The translations under genes were made by a program, and so were the position numbers. 9,164 nt of DNA, from assembly GCA_041621405.1 (NCBI GenBank), contig JBFKAV010000135.1, forward strand, positions 1 to 9,164. The letters run 5' to 3'. The notes under the pieces were generated by a model. That model saw only the letters and a program-made list of their open reading frames with translations. It had not been told where the DNA came from and ran no database searches. Of the stretch, positions 1-6,026 are shown one piece after another. This stretch comes from JBFKAV01 sp041621405. GTDB lineage: Bacteria > Pseudomonadota > Alphaproteobacteria > Rhodobacterales > Rhodobacteraceae. The first letter of the stretch is position 1. Each line of letters opens with the position of its first letter.

Positions 1-1272
1 GAGCCCGTAGGGCGTGTCGTTGGCGACCGCCACCGCCTCCTCTGCGCTGGCGACGGTGACCACCGAGAGCACCGGCCCGAAGATCTCCTCCCGCGCCAGC
101 GGGTCGCCGGGCTTGACCTCGTCGAAGATCGTCGGCGCGACGTAGCCGGCCTTGCCTTCGCCGCCCAGCACCACGCGGGCGCTGGCGCGACCTTTCTCCA
201 GATAGCCGCAGACCTTGCGGAAATGCTCGGCATCAACCAGCGCGCCCAGGTGGTTCGACGGGTCGAGCGGGTCGCCGGTGCGCCAATCGCGCGCGCGGGC
301 GAGGATGCGCTCCATCAACGGGGCCTTCACCGCCTCGTGCACGATCAGCCGCGAATTGGCCGAGCAGTTTTCACCCATGTTCCAGAACGCGGCGTTGACC
401 AGGTGCCCGGCCACCAGGTCGAGGTCCTCGGCATCCTCCAGCACCACGGCCGGGTTCTTGCCGCCGCATTCCAGCGTGATCTTCTTGAGGTTGGAGTCCG
501 CGGAATAGCGCAGGAAGCGCTTCCCGGTCTCGGTCGAGCCGGTGAACGAGATCATGTCGACGTCCGGGTGCAGGCCCAGCGGTTCCCCCGCTCCGGGCCC
601 GTTGCCGGTGACGACGTTGAAGACCCCGCGCGGGATGCCGGCCTCCATCGCCAGCTCGGCCACCTTCAGCGCGGTGAGCGGGGTCTGTTCGGCGGGTTTC
701 ACGATCACCGAGCAGCCGGCGGCCAGCGCCGGCCCGATCTTCCAGGCCAGCATCAGGAGCGGAAAGTTCCAGGGCAGCACCAGCCCGACGACCCCGATCG
801 GCTCGCGGGCAATCACGGCCATGGCGTCGTCGCCGACCGGGGCGGCCTGGTCGTAGATCTTGTCGATCGCCTCGGCGTGCCAGATCAGCGTGTTGATCGC
901 CTCCGGCAAGTCGATCGACTCGCAGTCGCGGATCGGCTTGCCGGAATCGAGGCTCTCCATCACCGCGAGTTCGTGCCGGTTTCGACGCATCAGCTTCGCC
1001 AGCCGGATCAGGGTCCGCTTGCGGTCGCCCGGATGCAGCCGCGACCAGCGGCCGGACTCGAAGGCCTCGCGCGCCTTGGCGACGGCGAAATCGACGTCCT
1101 CGGCGCCGCAGGCGGCGATCTCCGCCAGGGTCTCGCCGGTGGCCGGGTTCACGCTGGCGAAGCTCGCCCCCGATTTCACGGCCCGGAAGGCCCCGTCGAC
1201 GAATGCGGTCCGTGGCGGCGTCAGTTCCGCGGCAATTGCGCCGTATTCGGCGCGGGTCAAAAGCTCGCTCAT
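1..1272 (-). CDS. Aldehyde dehydrogenase, PuuC/KauB-like (C-terminus cut off by window edge)
   Basis: NAD(P)-dependent oxidation of an aldehyde to the acid, in the cytosol. 424 residues are visible; about 70-80 are missing at the C-terminus compared with the usual ~495. Class signatures seen: PWNF with Asn169, VKPAE with Lys192, LECGGK with general base Glu268, catalytic Cys303 in GENCSAN, and EEIFGP with Glu396. The stretch around residues 108-200 (DSGKPIRD..., AEAIDKIYD..., REPIGVVGLVLPWNFP) resembles gamma-glutamyl-gamma-aminobutyraldehyde / 4-guanidinobutyraldehyde dehydrogenases (PuuC, KauB), so an amino-aldehyde or short hydroxy-aldehyde substrate is plausible. The ATG lies one base after the stop of the DapA-like gene, with AGGAGAG (1277-1283) as ribosome-binding site, so the two are co-translated. 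Being coupled to a lyase suggests it oxidises the aldehyde that enzyme produces, for example a semialdehyde (inference). It differs clearly from the second dehydrogenase at 3488-4948. The exact substrate is unknown. Confidence 0.93.
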   Translation of the reverse strand, partial: MSELLTRAEYGAIAAELTPPRTAFVDGAFRAVKSGASFASVNPATGETLAEIAACGAEDVDFAVAKAREAFESGRWSRLHPGDRKRTLIRLAKLMRRNRHELAVMESLDSGKPIRDCESIDLPEAINTLIWHAEAIDKIYDQAAPVGDDAMAVIAREPIGVVGLVLPWNFPLLMLAWKIGPALAAGCSVIVKPAEQTPLTALKVAELAMEAGIPRGVFNVVTGNGPGAGEPLGLHPDVDMISFTGSTETGKRFLRYSADSNLKKITLECGGKNPAVVLEDAEDLDLVAGHLVNAAFWNMGENCSANSRLIVHEAVKAPLMERILARARDWRTGDPLDPSNHLGALVDAEHFRKVCGYLEKGRASARVVLGGEGKAGYVAPTIFDEVKPGDPLAREEIFGPVLSVVTVASAEEAVAVANDTPYGL

Positions 1273-1273
1273 C

Positions 1274-2218
1274 CTACTCTCCTGCCCGCAGCTTCCGCAC
1301 CTTCCCCGGTGCCGCCGCCTCCGCCTCGATCCGAGCGATCGCCGAGTCCATGACCCGCACGGTCTCGGCCAGCTCGCGCTTCTCATCCTTGTTCAAGTCT
1401 TGCAGCGGCCGCCGTGGCGGGCCGACCGGCAGCCCGCGCAAGCTGAGCCCCTGCTTGATGCACTGGACGAACTTGCCGCCCTGCTCGAGCACCCGCATCA
1501 GGGGCAGCATTGCCGTCATGATCGCCCGCCCCTTGGCGAAATCGCCCTCCACGGCACAGGCGCGCCAGAGCGCGATATGCGCCTCGGGCGCGAAGTTCGA
1601 CCCGGCGCAGACCCAGCTCCGCGCACCCCAGGCAAAGAACTCCAGCGCCTGATCGTCCATGCCGCAGGAAAGCTGGATATGCGGATAGTCGCGGGCCAGC
1701 ATGTGCACCCGGTTGATGTCGCCCGAGCTTTCCTTGATGGCGCAGAAATTGGGGCTGCGGCCTACCCGGTCGAGATATTCCGCGTCCATCTCGGCCGCCA
1801 TCCGGCCCGGATAATTGTAGAGCATGATCGGCAGGTTGACCGCCCGGTCCACGGCCAGCGCGTGCAGCGCGTTCTCGCGCGGGGTCGGCACCGCGTAAGG
1901 CGGCGTGGCGACCAGGATCGCGTCGGCGCCCGCCGCCTTGGCCTCCTCGGCGTACCAGATCGACTCCTCGGTCCGCATCGCGCCGGTGCCGACGATCAGC
2001 GGCAGCCGGTCGCCGATCACCTCCTTGGCGAGGCGCATCAGTCCGGCCCGCTCCTCGGCGGTCTGGGCATAGTACTCGCCGGTGGTACCGGCAACGACGA
2101 TGCCATGCACCCCGGCGGCAACCAGCCGCTCGGCGACTTCGGCAAAGCGGTCGCGGTCGATCGCGTGATCGTCGTGGTAGGGAGTGACGATCGGCGTGTA
2201 GATGCCCTCGAATCGCAT
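1274..2218 (-). CDS. DapA/NanA-family (dihydrodipicolinate synthase-like) Schiff-base lyase/dehydratase
   Basis: 314 residues, a normal length for this (beta/alpha)8 family, which uses a lysine Schiff base with 2-oxo acids for aldol cleavage, dehydration or deamination. Seen: GTTGEYY at 44-50 (Thr45/Thr46 of the proton relay), Tyr108 in TPPYAVP, catalytic Tyr134 in LYNYPGR with Arg139 placed like the carboxylate-binding Arg of DapA, and Schiff-base Lys162 in AIKESSGD. The catalytic set is complete. The start MRFEGIYTPIVTPY is the canonical family N-terminus and has GGGAG (2226-2230) seven bases upstream. It is probably not biosynthetic DapA: it sits beside a GntR regulator and is coupled to an aldehyde dehydrogenase, as in catabolic members (5-dehydro-4-deoxyglucarate dehydratase, 2-keto-3-deoxy-sugar-acid dehydratases/aldolases, and the deaminase of the 4-hydroxyproline pathway). 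Which reaction it performs cannot be decided here. Its promoter carries two copies of the proposed GntR operator. Confidence 0.9.
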   Translation of the reverse strand: MRFEGIYTPIVTPYHDDHAIDRDRFAEVAERLVAAGVHGIVVAGTTGEYYAQTAEERAGLMRLAKEVIGDRLPLIVGTGAMRTEESIWYAEEAKAAGADAILVATPPYAVPTPRENALHALAVDRAVNLPIMLYNYPGRMAAEMDAEYLDRVGRSPNFCAIKESSGDINRVHMLARDYPHIQLSCGMDDQALEFFAWGARSWVCAGSNFAPEAHIALWRACAVEGDFAKGRAIMTAMLPLMRVLEQGGKFVQCIKQGLSLRGLPVGPPRRPLQDLNKDEKRELAETVRVMDSAIARIEAEAAAPGKVRKLRAGE

Positions 2219-2284
2219 GGGCCCGCTCCCGTATACAATCTGTGTACAATATACGCGGATCGCACCCCGCCTGCAAGCGCGGCG
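2219..2284 (-). promoter_or_regulatory. Promoter region of the dapA-like/aldehyde dehydrogenase operon
   Basis: A 66-base gap between the gntR stop and the dapA-like start. On the minus strand a -35-like TTGCAG (plus-strand 2271-2276; only 3 of 6 match) and a good -10-like TATATT (2248-2253; 5 of 6) are separated by exactly 17 bases. The -10 and the expected start site sit inside the two 11-base repeats at 2231-2252, so a bound repressor would block polymerase. No terminator for gntR is seen here, so read-through from gntR is possible. Assignment by eye. Confidence 0.5.
2231..2252 (+). repeat. Two 11-base direct repeats, probable GntR operator
   Basis: Plus strand reads GTATACAATCT (2231-2241) followed directly by GTGTACAATAT (2242-2252). 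The repeats are in exact 11-base phase and 8 of 11 positions are identical. Both contain a GTNNAC core flanked by pyrimidine and A, fitting the general yGT-N-ACr pattern of GntR operators. The same repeat recurs three times upstream of the GntR gene itself. Confidence 0.6.
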
Positions 2285-2971
2285 TCAGGCCGAGGCGGCG
2301 GTGTCGATCGGCAGGGGATCGGGGCGCACGAAGATCTCCATGTGGTCGCGCGACAGCGCCCAGTGGTCCAGCGTCAGCGCCACCGCGGCTTCGGCGTCGC
2401 CGGCCTCGATCAGGTCGATGAACTGGTCGTGCTGGTCGGCCGCGGCCGCGATCCGCGCGCGCATTTCCGCGTCGCGGGCGCGCCAGAAGGTCTGGCCGAT
2501 GCGCGCATGGTCGATCAGCAGCCGCTGCAGGCTCGGCATCAGGTACTGGTTGTCGGCCATCTCGCCCATGACGTAATGGAAGCGGTCATTCCAGTACACC
2601 ATGTCCTCGGCCGCCCCGGCGTCCACCGCCGTCCGGAACCGCGCCTGCACCGCCCGCAGCTCGGCGATCTGCGCCGGCGTCGCGTTCTGGGCGGCCAGCC
2701 GCGCCACCGAGGCGTAGATCATGGGCGCTGTCTGGAAGAAGTCGCGCAGGGTCTTGTGGCTCATCGGCGAGACGATGGTGCCGCGATTGTCGCGGATCTC
2801 GATGTAGCCCTCGCCGGCAAGCTGGCGGAACACGTCGCGCAGCGGCGTGCGGGACATGCCGTATTCGGCGCTGAGCGTGGTCTCGTCGAGATGCGCGCCC
2901 GGGGCGAGCTCCAGCGTCACGATCTTGCGCTTGAGATCGGCGTAGAGGCGGTCCTTATCCGTCCGGCTCAT
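2285..2971 (-). CDS. GntR-family transcriptional regulator, FCD (FadR/VanR) subfamily
   Basis: 228 residues with the chosen ATG, which begins MSRTDKDRLYADLKRKI, a typical family N-terminus, and has GGGGAG (2976-2981) close upstream. The frame is open to an ATG at 3061, but those 30 extra residues are not family-like and would overlap the promoter and repeats. Residues about 8-68 form the winged helix-turn-helix (LAPGAHLDETTLS, MSRTPLRDVFRQLAGEGYIEI, RGTIV). Residues about 75-210 form the helical FCD ligand domain, with candidate metal/ligand residues Asp129, His132, His155, His181 and His203 (WNDRFH, DQHDQFIDLIEAGD). FCD regulators bind small carboxylic acids and usually repress a neighbouring catabolic operon. 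The shared 11-base repeats before this gene and before the dapA-like gene point to autoregulation and control of that operon. The effector is unknown, probably an organic acid of the pathway. Confidence 0.9.
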   Translation of the reverse strand: MSRTDKDRLYADLKRKIVTLELAPGAHLDETTLSAEYGMSRTPLRDVFRQLAGEGYIEIRDNRGTIVSPMSHKTLRDFFQTAPMIYASVARLAAQNATPAQIAELRAVQARFRTAVDAGAAEDMVYWNDRFHYVMGEMADNQYLMPSLQRLLIDHARIGQTFWRARDAEMRARIAAAADQHDQFIDLIEAGDAEAAVALTLDHWALSRDHMEIFVRPDPLPIDTAASA

Positions 2972-3104
2972 GACTCTCCCCGCAGACGTTGGCCGACGGT
3001 CCGGGAGCATTGCCGTCGCCGTGGGCCAGCATTCGCGGCCGAGACTAGCCCCTGCGCGCACCGATCACAACATGTGCACAACGCGCATACAATGCGGCTC
3101 TCGC
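2972..3104 (-). promoter_or_regulatory. gntR promoter region
   Basis: A 133-base gap between the CMD gene and gntR. On the minus strand a -35-like TTGTGA (plus-strand 3065-3070) and a -10-like TAGTCT (3042-3047) are 17 bases apart, giving a leader of about 60 bases before the gntR ATG. The -35 box overlaps the first of three 11-base repeats, as expected for autoregulation. Assignment by eye; bases 2982-3041 show no further recognisable feature. Confidence 0.4.
3063..3095 (+). repeat. Three 11-base direct repeats, probable GntR operator
   Basis: Plus strand reads GATCACAACAT (3063-3073), GTGCACAACGC (3074-3084) and GCATACAATGC (3085-3095), back to back with no spacer. With the two copies upstream of the dapA-like gene the consensus is GNNYACAAYNY, ACAC-free and invariant at G1, A5, C6, A7 and A8. 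The middle copy contains the palindrome TGTGCACA (3073-3080), the best match to a GntR dimer site. An 11-base phase places successive copies on about the same face of the helix. Confidence 0.6.
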
Positions 3105-3112
3105 TCAGAGCC
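3096..3112 (-). terminator. Small inverted repeat at the end of the CMD gene (possible weak terminator)
   Basis: On the minus strand GGCTCT and AGAGCC form a perfect six-base stem around a five-base loop that includes the CMD stop codon region. There is no T-run after it, so an intrinsic terminator is doubtful; it could slow decay of the 3' end or be chance in GC-rich DNA. It is immediately followed by another short palindrome (CGCAT-ACA-ATGCG, 3084-3096) that belongs to the repeat array. Confidence 0.25.
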
Positions 3113-3491
3113 CGCGCTCCTCCAGCACCTTCCGGGCGATGCGGAAGCACTCGAGCGCCTGCGGCACGCCGCAATAGATGCCGACGACGTGGATGATGGC
3201 GCGGATCTCGTCCTTGCTGACGCCGTTGTTGAGCGCGCCGCGGCAATGGATCTCCCACTCGTGCATCTTGCCGAGCGCACCGATCATGGCGAGGTTCATC
3301 ATGCTCCGGGTCTTGGCGTCGATCGTGTCGTCGCCCCAGCCGAAGCCCCAGCACCAGGCGGTCATCGCCTCCTGGAACGGCCGGGTGAATTCGTCGGCCG
3401 CGGCGAGGTTCTTCTCGACATAGTCGGCGCCGAGCGTCGCCTTGCGCTCGGCCAGCCCCTTCTCGAACAGGTCCTCGTCGAAGCTGCTCAT
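3105..3491 (-). CDS. Carboxymuconolactone decarboxylase (CMD) family protein, PcaC-like
   Basis: 128 residues, the usual size of a single-domain, all-helical CMD protein. It aligns by eye with 4-carboxymuconolactone decarboxylase over its length: a PcaC-like N-terminus (residues 11-40, AERKATLGADYVEKNL), then AWCWGFGWGDDTIDAKTRSM (45-64), the core NLAMIGAL-x4-E78-x3-H82-x-RGALNNGVSKDEIRAI, and the late motif IYCGVPQALECF (105-116). The E-x3-H pair is kept. The Cys-x-x-Cys redox pair of AhpD peroxidase relatives is absent, so a thiol peroxidase role is unlikely. No protocatechuate-pathway gene is near, so genuine PcaC function is also doubtful. Its ATG overlaps the stop of the aldehyde dehydrogenase (ATGA, 3488-3491) with GGGAGG six bases upstream, making it the last gene of the RpiR-Rieske operon. 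Its role in amine breakdown is unknown; a lactone/keto-acid decarboxylase or accessory role is guesswork. Confidence 0.88.
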   Translation of the reverse strand: MSSFDEDLFEKGLAERKATLGADYVEKNLAAADEFTRPFQEAMTAWCWGFGWGDDTIDAKTRSMMNLAMIGALGKMHEWEIHCRGALNNGVSKDEIRAIIHVVGIYCGVPQALECFRIARKVLEERGL

Positions 3492-4948
3492 GCCTGGCCT
3501 CCCAGCCTGATCGCGACATTCTTGGTCTGGACGTAGTTCATCAGTGCCTCGCGCCCCTTCTCGCGGCCGTAGCCCGACTTGCCGTAGCCGCCGAAGGGGG
3601 TCTCGACGCCGCCCGCGTACCACTCGTTGACGAAGACCTGGCCGGCGCGGATGTCGCGGGCGGCGCGCATCGCGCGGTCGAGGTCACGGGTGAAGACGCC
3701 GCCCACCAGCCCATAGTCGGTGCCGTTGGCGATCTGGATCGCCTCGGCCTCGGTGCGGTATGGGATCACCGACAGCACCGGGCCGAAGACCTCCTCCCGC
3801 GCGATCACCATGTCGGGGCGGACGCCGGTCAGCACCGTGGGCTCGAGGAAGGCGCCAGGGCGGTTCAGCTTGCGGCCGCCGATGGCGACGCTCGCGCCCG
3901 CCGCGGCGGCGTCGGCCACCATGCGCTCGGCGCGGTCGCGCTGCGCCTCGCTGATCATCGCGCCCATGTTTGCGCCATGCTCCGGCCGCTCGATGCCCGG
4001 CCCCACCGAGAGCGACCGGGCGATGGCCACGGCCCGTTCCACCACTTCGTCGTGGCGGCTTTCGTGGACCACGAGGCGCGACATCGCCGAGCAGACCTGC
4101 CCGGCGTTGAAGTAGATGCCCCAGCGGATGTCGGTCTCGAAGGCGTCGAGATCGGCGTCCTCGCAGACCAGCGCCGCCGACTTGCCGCCGAGCTCCAGGA
4201 CGCAAGGCACCACGTTCTGCGCCGCCGCCGTGGCGATGGCGATGCCGGTGGCCACCGAGCCGGTGAACACGATCTGATTCACGCCCGGGTGCGCCGAGAG
4301 CGCCGCCCCCGCCACCGACCCCAGGCCGCAGAGGATATTGACGGCGCCGTCCGGCAGCCCCGCCGCCTCGGCCGCGCGGGCGAGATAGGCGTTCGTCAGC
4401 GGTGCCAGCTCCGGCGACTTGATCACGCAGGCATTCCCGGTGGCCAGCGCCGCCGAGAGCGAGCGCGCCGTCATCTCCATCGGGTAGTTCCAGGGGATGA
4501 TCTGGGCCGAGACGCCGTAGGGCTCATAAGCGGTGAAGTCGAAATACCCCGCCCCGAGCGGGATCGACCGGCCTTCGAGCGTCTCGGCCTGGTTGCCGTA
4601 GTACTCGAAATAGCGGGCCGCGCCCTCGATCTCGATCCGCGCCTCCCAAAGCGGCTTGCCCTGCTCGCGGGTCAGGATCGGCGCGATCTCGTCGACGTGC
4701 TCGAGCAGCCAGCGCCCCATCGCCTGAACCATGCGGCCGCGCTCGACCGGGCGCAGCCGCGACAGCGCCCCGGACCGGTGCAGGGCGCTTGCCGCCGCGA
4801 CCGCGCGGTCGACGTCGGCGGCATCGGCCAGCGCCTGCTCCGCGAGCGTCTCCCCGGTCGCCGGATCGGTCACCTCGATCCGGCCTGCGCCGCCATCGAC
4901 CCACTTGCCGCCGACGTGGTTCCGCCAATAGGGCTCGATCTCAGCCAT
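3488..4948 (-). CDS. NAD(P)-dependent aldehyde dehydrogenase
   Basis: 486 complete residues, normal for the superfamily. Catalytic residues seen: Asn154 in IPWNYP, Lys177 in VIKSPE, general base Glu252 in LELGGK, nucleophile Cys286 in GQVCSA, and Glu386 in EEVFGP; a Rossmann FTGS motif lies at 228-231. The cytosolic enzyme oxidises an aldehyde to its acid. The ATG lies inside the end of the Rieske gene (8-base overlap ATGGCTGA, 4941-4948), with GGGAGG (4955-4960) six bases away, so the two enzymes are made together. The natural reading is that this dehydrogenase oxidises the aldehyde released by the Rieske oxygenase: formaldehyde if the oxygenase demethylates, or a carbon-skeleton semialdehyde if it cleaves the C-N bond, as carnitine monooxygenase does (malic semialdehyde). 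The sequence alone does not decide between these. It resembles betaine-aldehyde/lactaldehyde-type dehydrogenases in general layout but I cannot assign a named family member. Confidence 0.94.
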   Translation of the reverse strand: MAEIEPYWRNHVGGKWVDGGAGRIEVTDPATGETLAEQALADAADVDRAVAAASALHRSGALSRLRPVERGRMVQAMGRWLLEHVDEIAPILTREQGKPLWEARIEIEGAARYFEYYGNQAETLEGRSIPLGAGYFDFTAYEPYGVSAQIIPWNYPMEMTARSLSAALATGNACVIKSPELAPLTNAYLARAAEAAGLPDGAVNILCGLGSVAGAALSAHPGVNQIVFTGSVATGIAIATAAAQNVVPCVLELGGKSAALVCEDADLDAFETDIRWGIYFNAGQVCSAMSRLVVHESRHDEVVERAVAIARSLSVGPGIERPEHGANMGAMISEAQRDRAERMVADAAAAGASVAIGGRKLNRPGAFLEPTVLTGVRPDMVIAREEVFGPVLSVIPYRTEAEAIQIANGTDYGLVGGVFTRDLDRAMRAARDIRAGQVFVNEWYAGGVETPFGGYGKSGYGREKGREALMNYVQTKNVAIRLGGQA

Positions 4949-6026
4949 CCACCGCCTCCCGCATCCATTGCTGCAGCTTCCGGACGGAATGCTCCGAGTT
5001 CAACCCGCAGGCCGGGTCCAGCACCAGGGGACCGGGTCTGTAGCCCCGGCTCTTCAGCCCCTTCTGCACGCTTTCGACCAGCCGGATGTCCTCCTCGACG
5101 GTCGTTGCCCGGTCCTGCACCGCGAGCCGCCGGATCACCTCGCTGTCGATGCCGCCGGGCGTGTACCAGCCGCGCCAGACGGTGCAATGGTCCACGTCCT
5201 GCGCGCGCCAGTGGTAGGTGTTCAGAACGTTGCCCGGATAGACCTGGAACGAGAACATCGGCCAGAGGAAGAAGGACCGGTACTCGCCGCCGTGCGGGAC
5301 TGAGGGGTCGATCGGATAGGTCATCTTGGACAGGTCCTGGCACTCGGTCGTGTGGCGCAGGGCGTAGCCCTTCTTCATCGGCTGGATATCGTAGGTCTCG
5401 GGCCGGATCACGCCGGTCGCGAAGGTCGGGTGGTTGATCGAGCAGTGGTAGCACTCGGAGTAGTTCTCGACCGAGACCTTCCAGTTGCACTTCTCGGGAA
5501 CCTCGACCCATTCCAGCGGCTTCAGTTCGGAGATGTTCGGCACGTAGTCCGCGAGCTCTGCGCGCACGCCCGGATACCAGTCGTCCATCGGCAGGGCGTC
5601 GGGGTCGAGGTTGACGAAGATGAAGCCGTGGAACAGCTCGGTGCGCACTGCGGTCAGGCAGACGCTCTCGCGGGCGATCCCGGCGGCCTTCAGGTTCGGC
5701 CCCGAGCGCAGCTGGCCGGTGAGCTCGTAGGTCCAGGCGTGGTAGGGGCAGACCACCACGCGGGTCGAGCCCGAGCCTTCGACCAGCTGATGCGCGCGGT
5801 GCTGGCAGACGTTGTAGAAGGTCCTCAGCGCGCCATTCCGGCCTCGGATGCAGAAGAGGCTCTCCCCGGCGATCTCGAAGGCGAAGTAGTCGCCCGGATC
5901 GGGCGCAGCGCTCTCGTGCCCGGCGAACTGCCAGCTCCGCGCGAGGAGCCCCCGCCGCTCATTCTCGAAGATCGCCGGGTCGGTGTAGTAACGCGCCTCG
6001 AGCGTTCGCGTGAGCGGGGCGGTCAT
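4941..6026 (-). CDS. Rieske non-haem iron oxygenase, quaternary-amine (betaine/carnitine) type, alpha subunit
   Basis: 361 residues. Start MTAPLTRTLEARYYTD is chosen because it overlaps the RpiR stop as ATGA (6023-6026), has GAGGA six bases upstream and matches the family N-terminus; the frame is open further upstream but only as antisense-like sequence. Rieske [2Fe-2S] ligands: Cys74-x-His76 (CQHRAH) and Cys93-x2-His96 (CPYHAW). Mononuclear iron: His194 and His199 in ENYSECYHCSINHP and probably Asp313 in EEDIRLVESVQ. The residue that links the two metal sites of neighbouring subunits is Glu191 rather than the common Asp, as reported for carnitine monooxygenase CntA. Relatives by eye are glycine betaine (GbcA), stachydrine (Stc2) and carnitine (CntA/YeaW) oxygenases, which hydroxylate beside a quaternary nitrogen using electrons from a separate reductase. 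No reductase gene (GbcB/CntB/Stc3 type) is in the window. Substrate therefore open; quaternary or tertiary amine is most likely. Confidence 0.93.
   Translation of the reverse strand: MTAPLTRTLEARYYTDPAIFENERRGLLARSWQFAGHESAAPDPGDYFAFEIAGESLFCIRGRNGALRTFYNVCQHRAHQLVEGSGSTRVVVCPYHAWTYELTGQLRSGPNLKAAGIARESVCLTAVRTELFHGFIFVNLDPDALPMDDWYPGVRAELADYVPNISELKPLEWVEVPEKCNWKVSVENYSECYHCSINHPTFATGVIRPETYDIQPMKKGYALRHTTECQDLSKMTYPIDPSVPHGGEYRSFFLWPMFSFQVYPGNVLNTYHWRAQDVDHCTVWRGWYTPGGIDSEVIRRLAVQDRATTVEEDIRLVESVQKGLKSRGYRPGPLVLDPACGLNSEHSVRKLQQWMREAVDG

Noticed and set aside
860..3196. A 778-residue open frame on the plus strand across the ALDH, dapA-like and gntR region.
   Set aside because: It runs antisense through three genes with full catalytic motifs. 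Its composition (Arg, His, Pro, Ala rich with no family motif) is what the opposite strand of GC-rich codons gives.
3105..3491. AhpD-type alkylhydroperoxidase.
   Set aside because: The redox Cys-x-x-Cys motif required for AhpD is absent; the sequence follows PcaC instead.
1..4948. The two aldehyde dehydrogenases as a recent duplication.
   Set aside because: They differ throughout, including around the catalytic cysteine (GENCSAN versus GQVCSAM) and in the N-terminal third, and belong to different subfamilies by eye.
3977..5437. A 486-residue plus-strand open frame antisense to the second ALDH and Rieske genes.
   Set aside because: Low-complexity Arg/Pro/Gly-rich translation without recognisable motifs; shadow of the real minus-strand genes.
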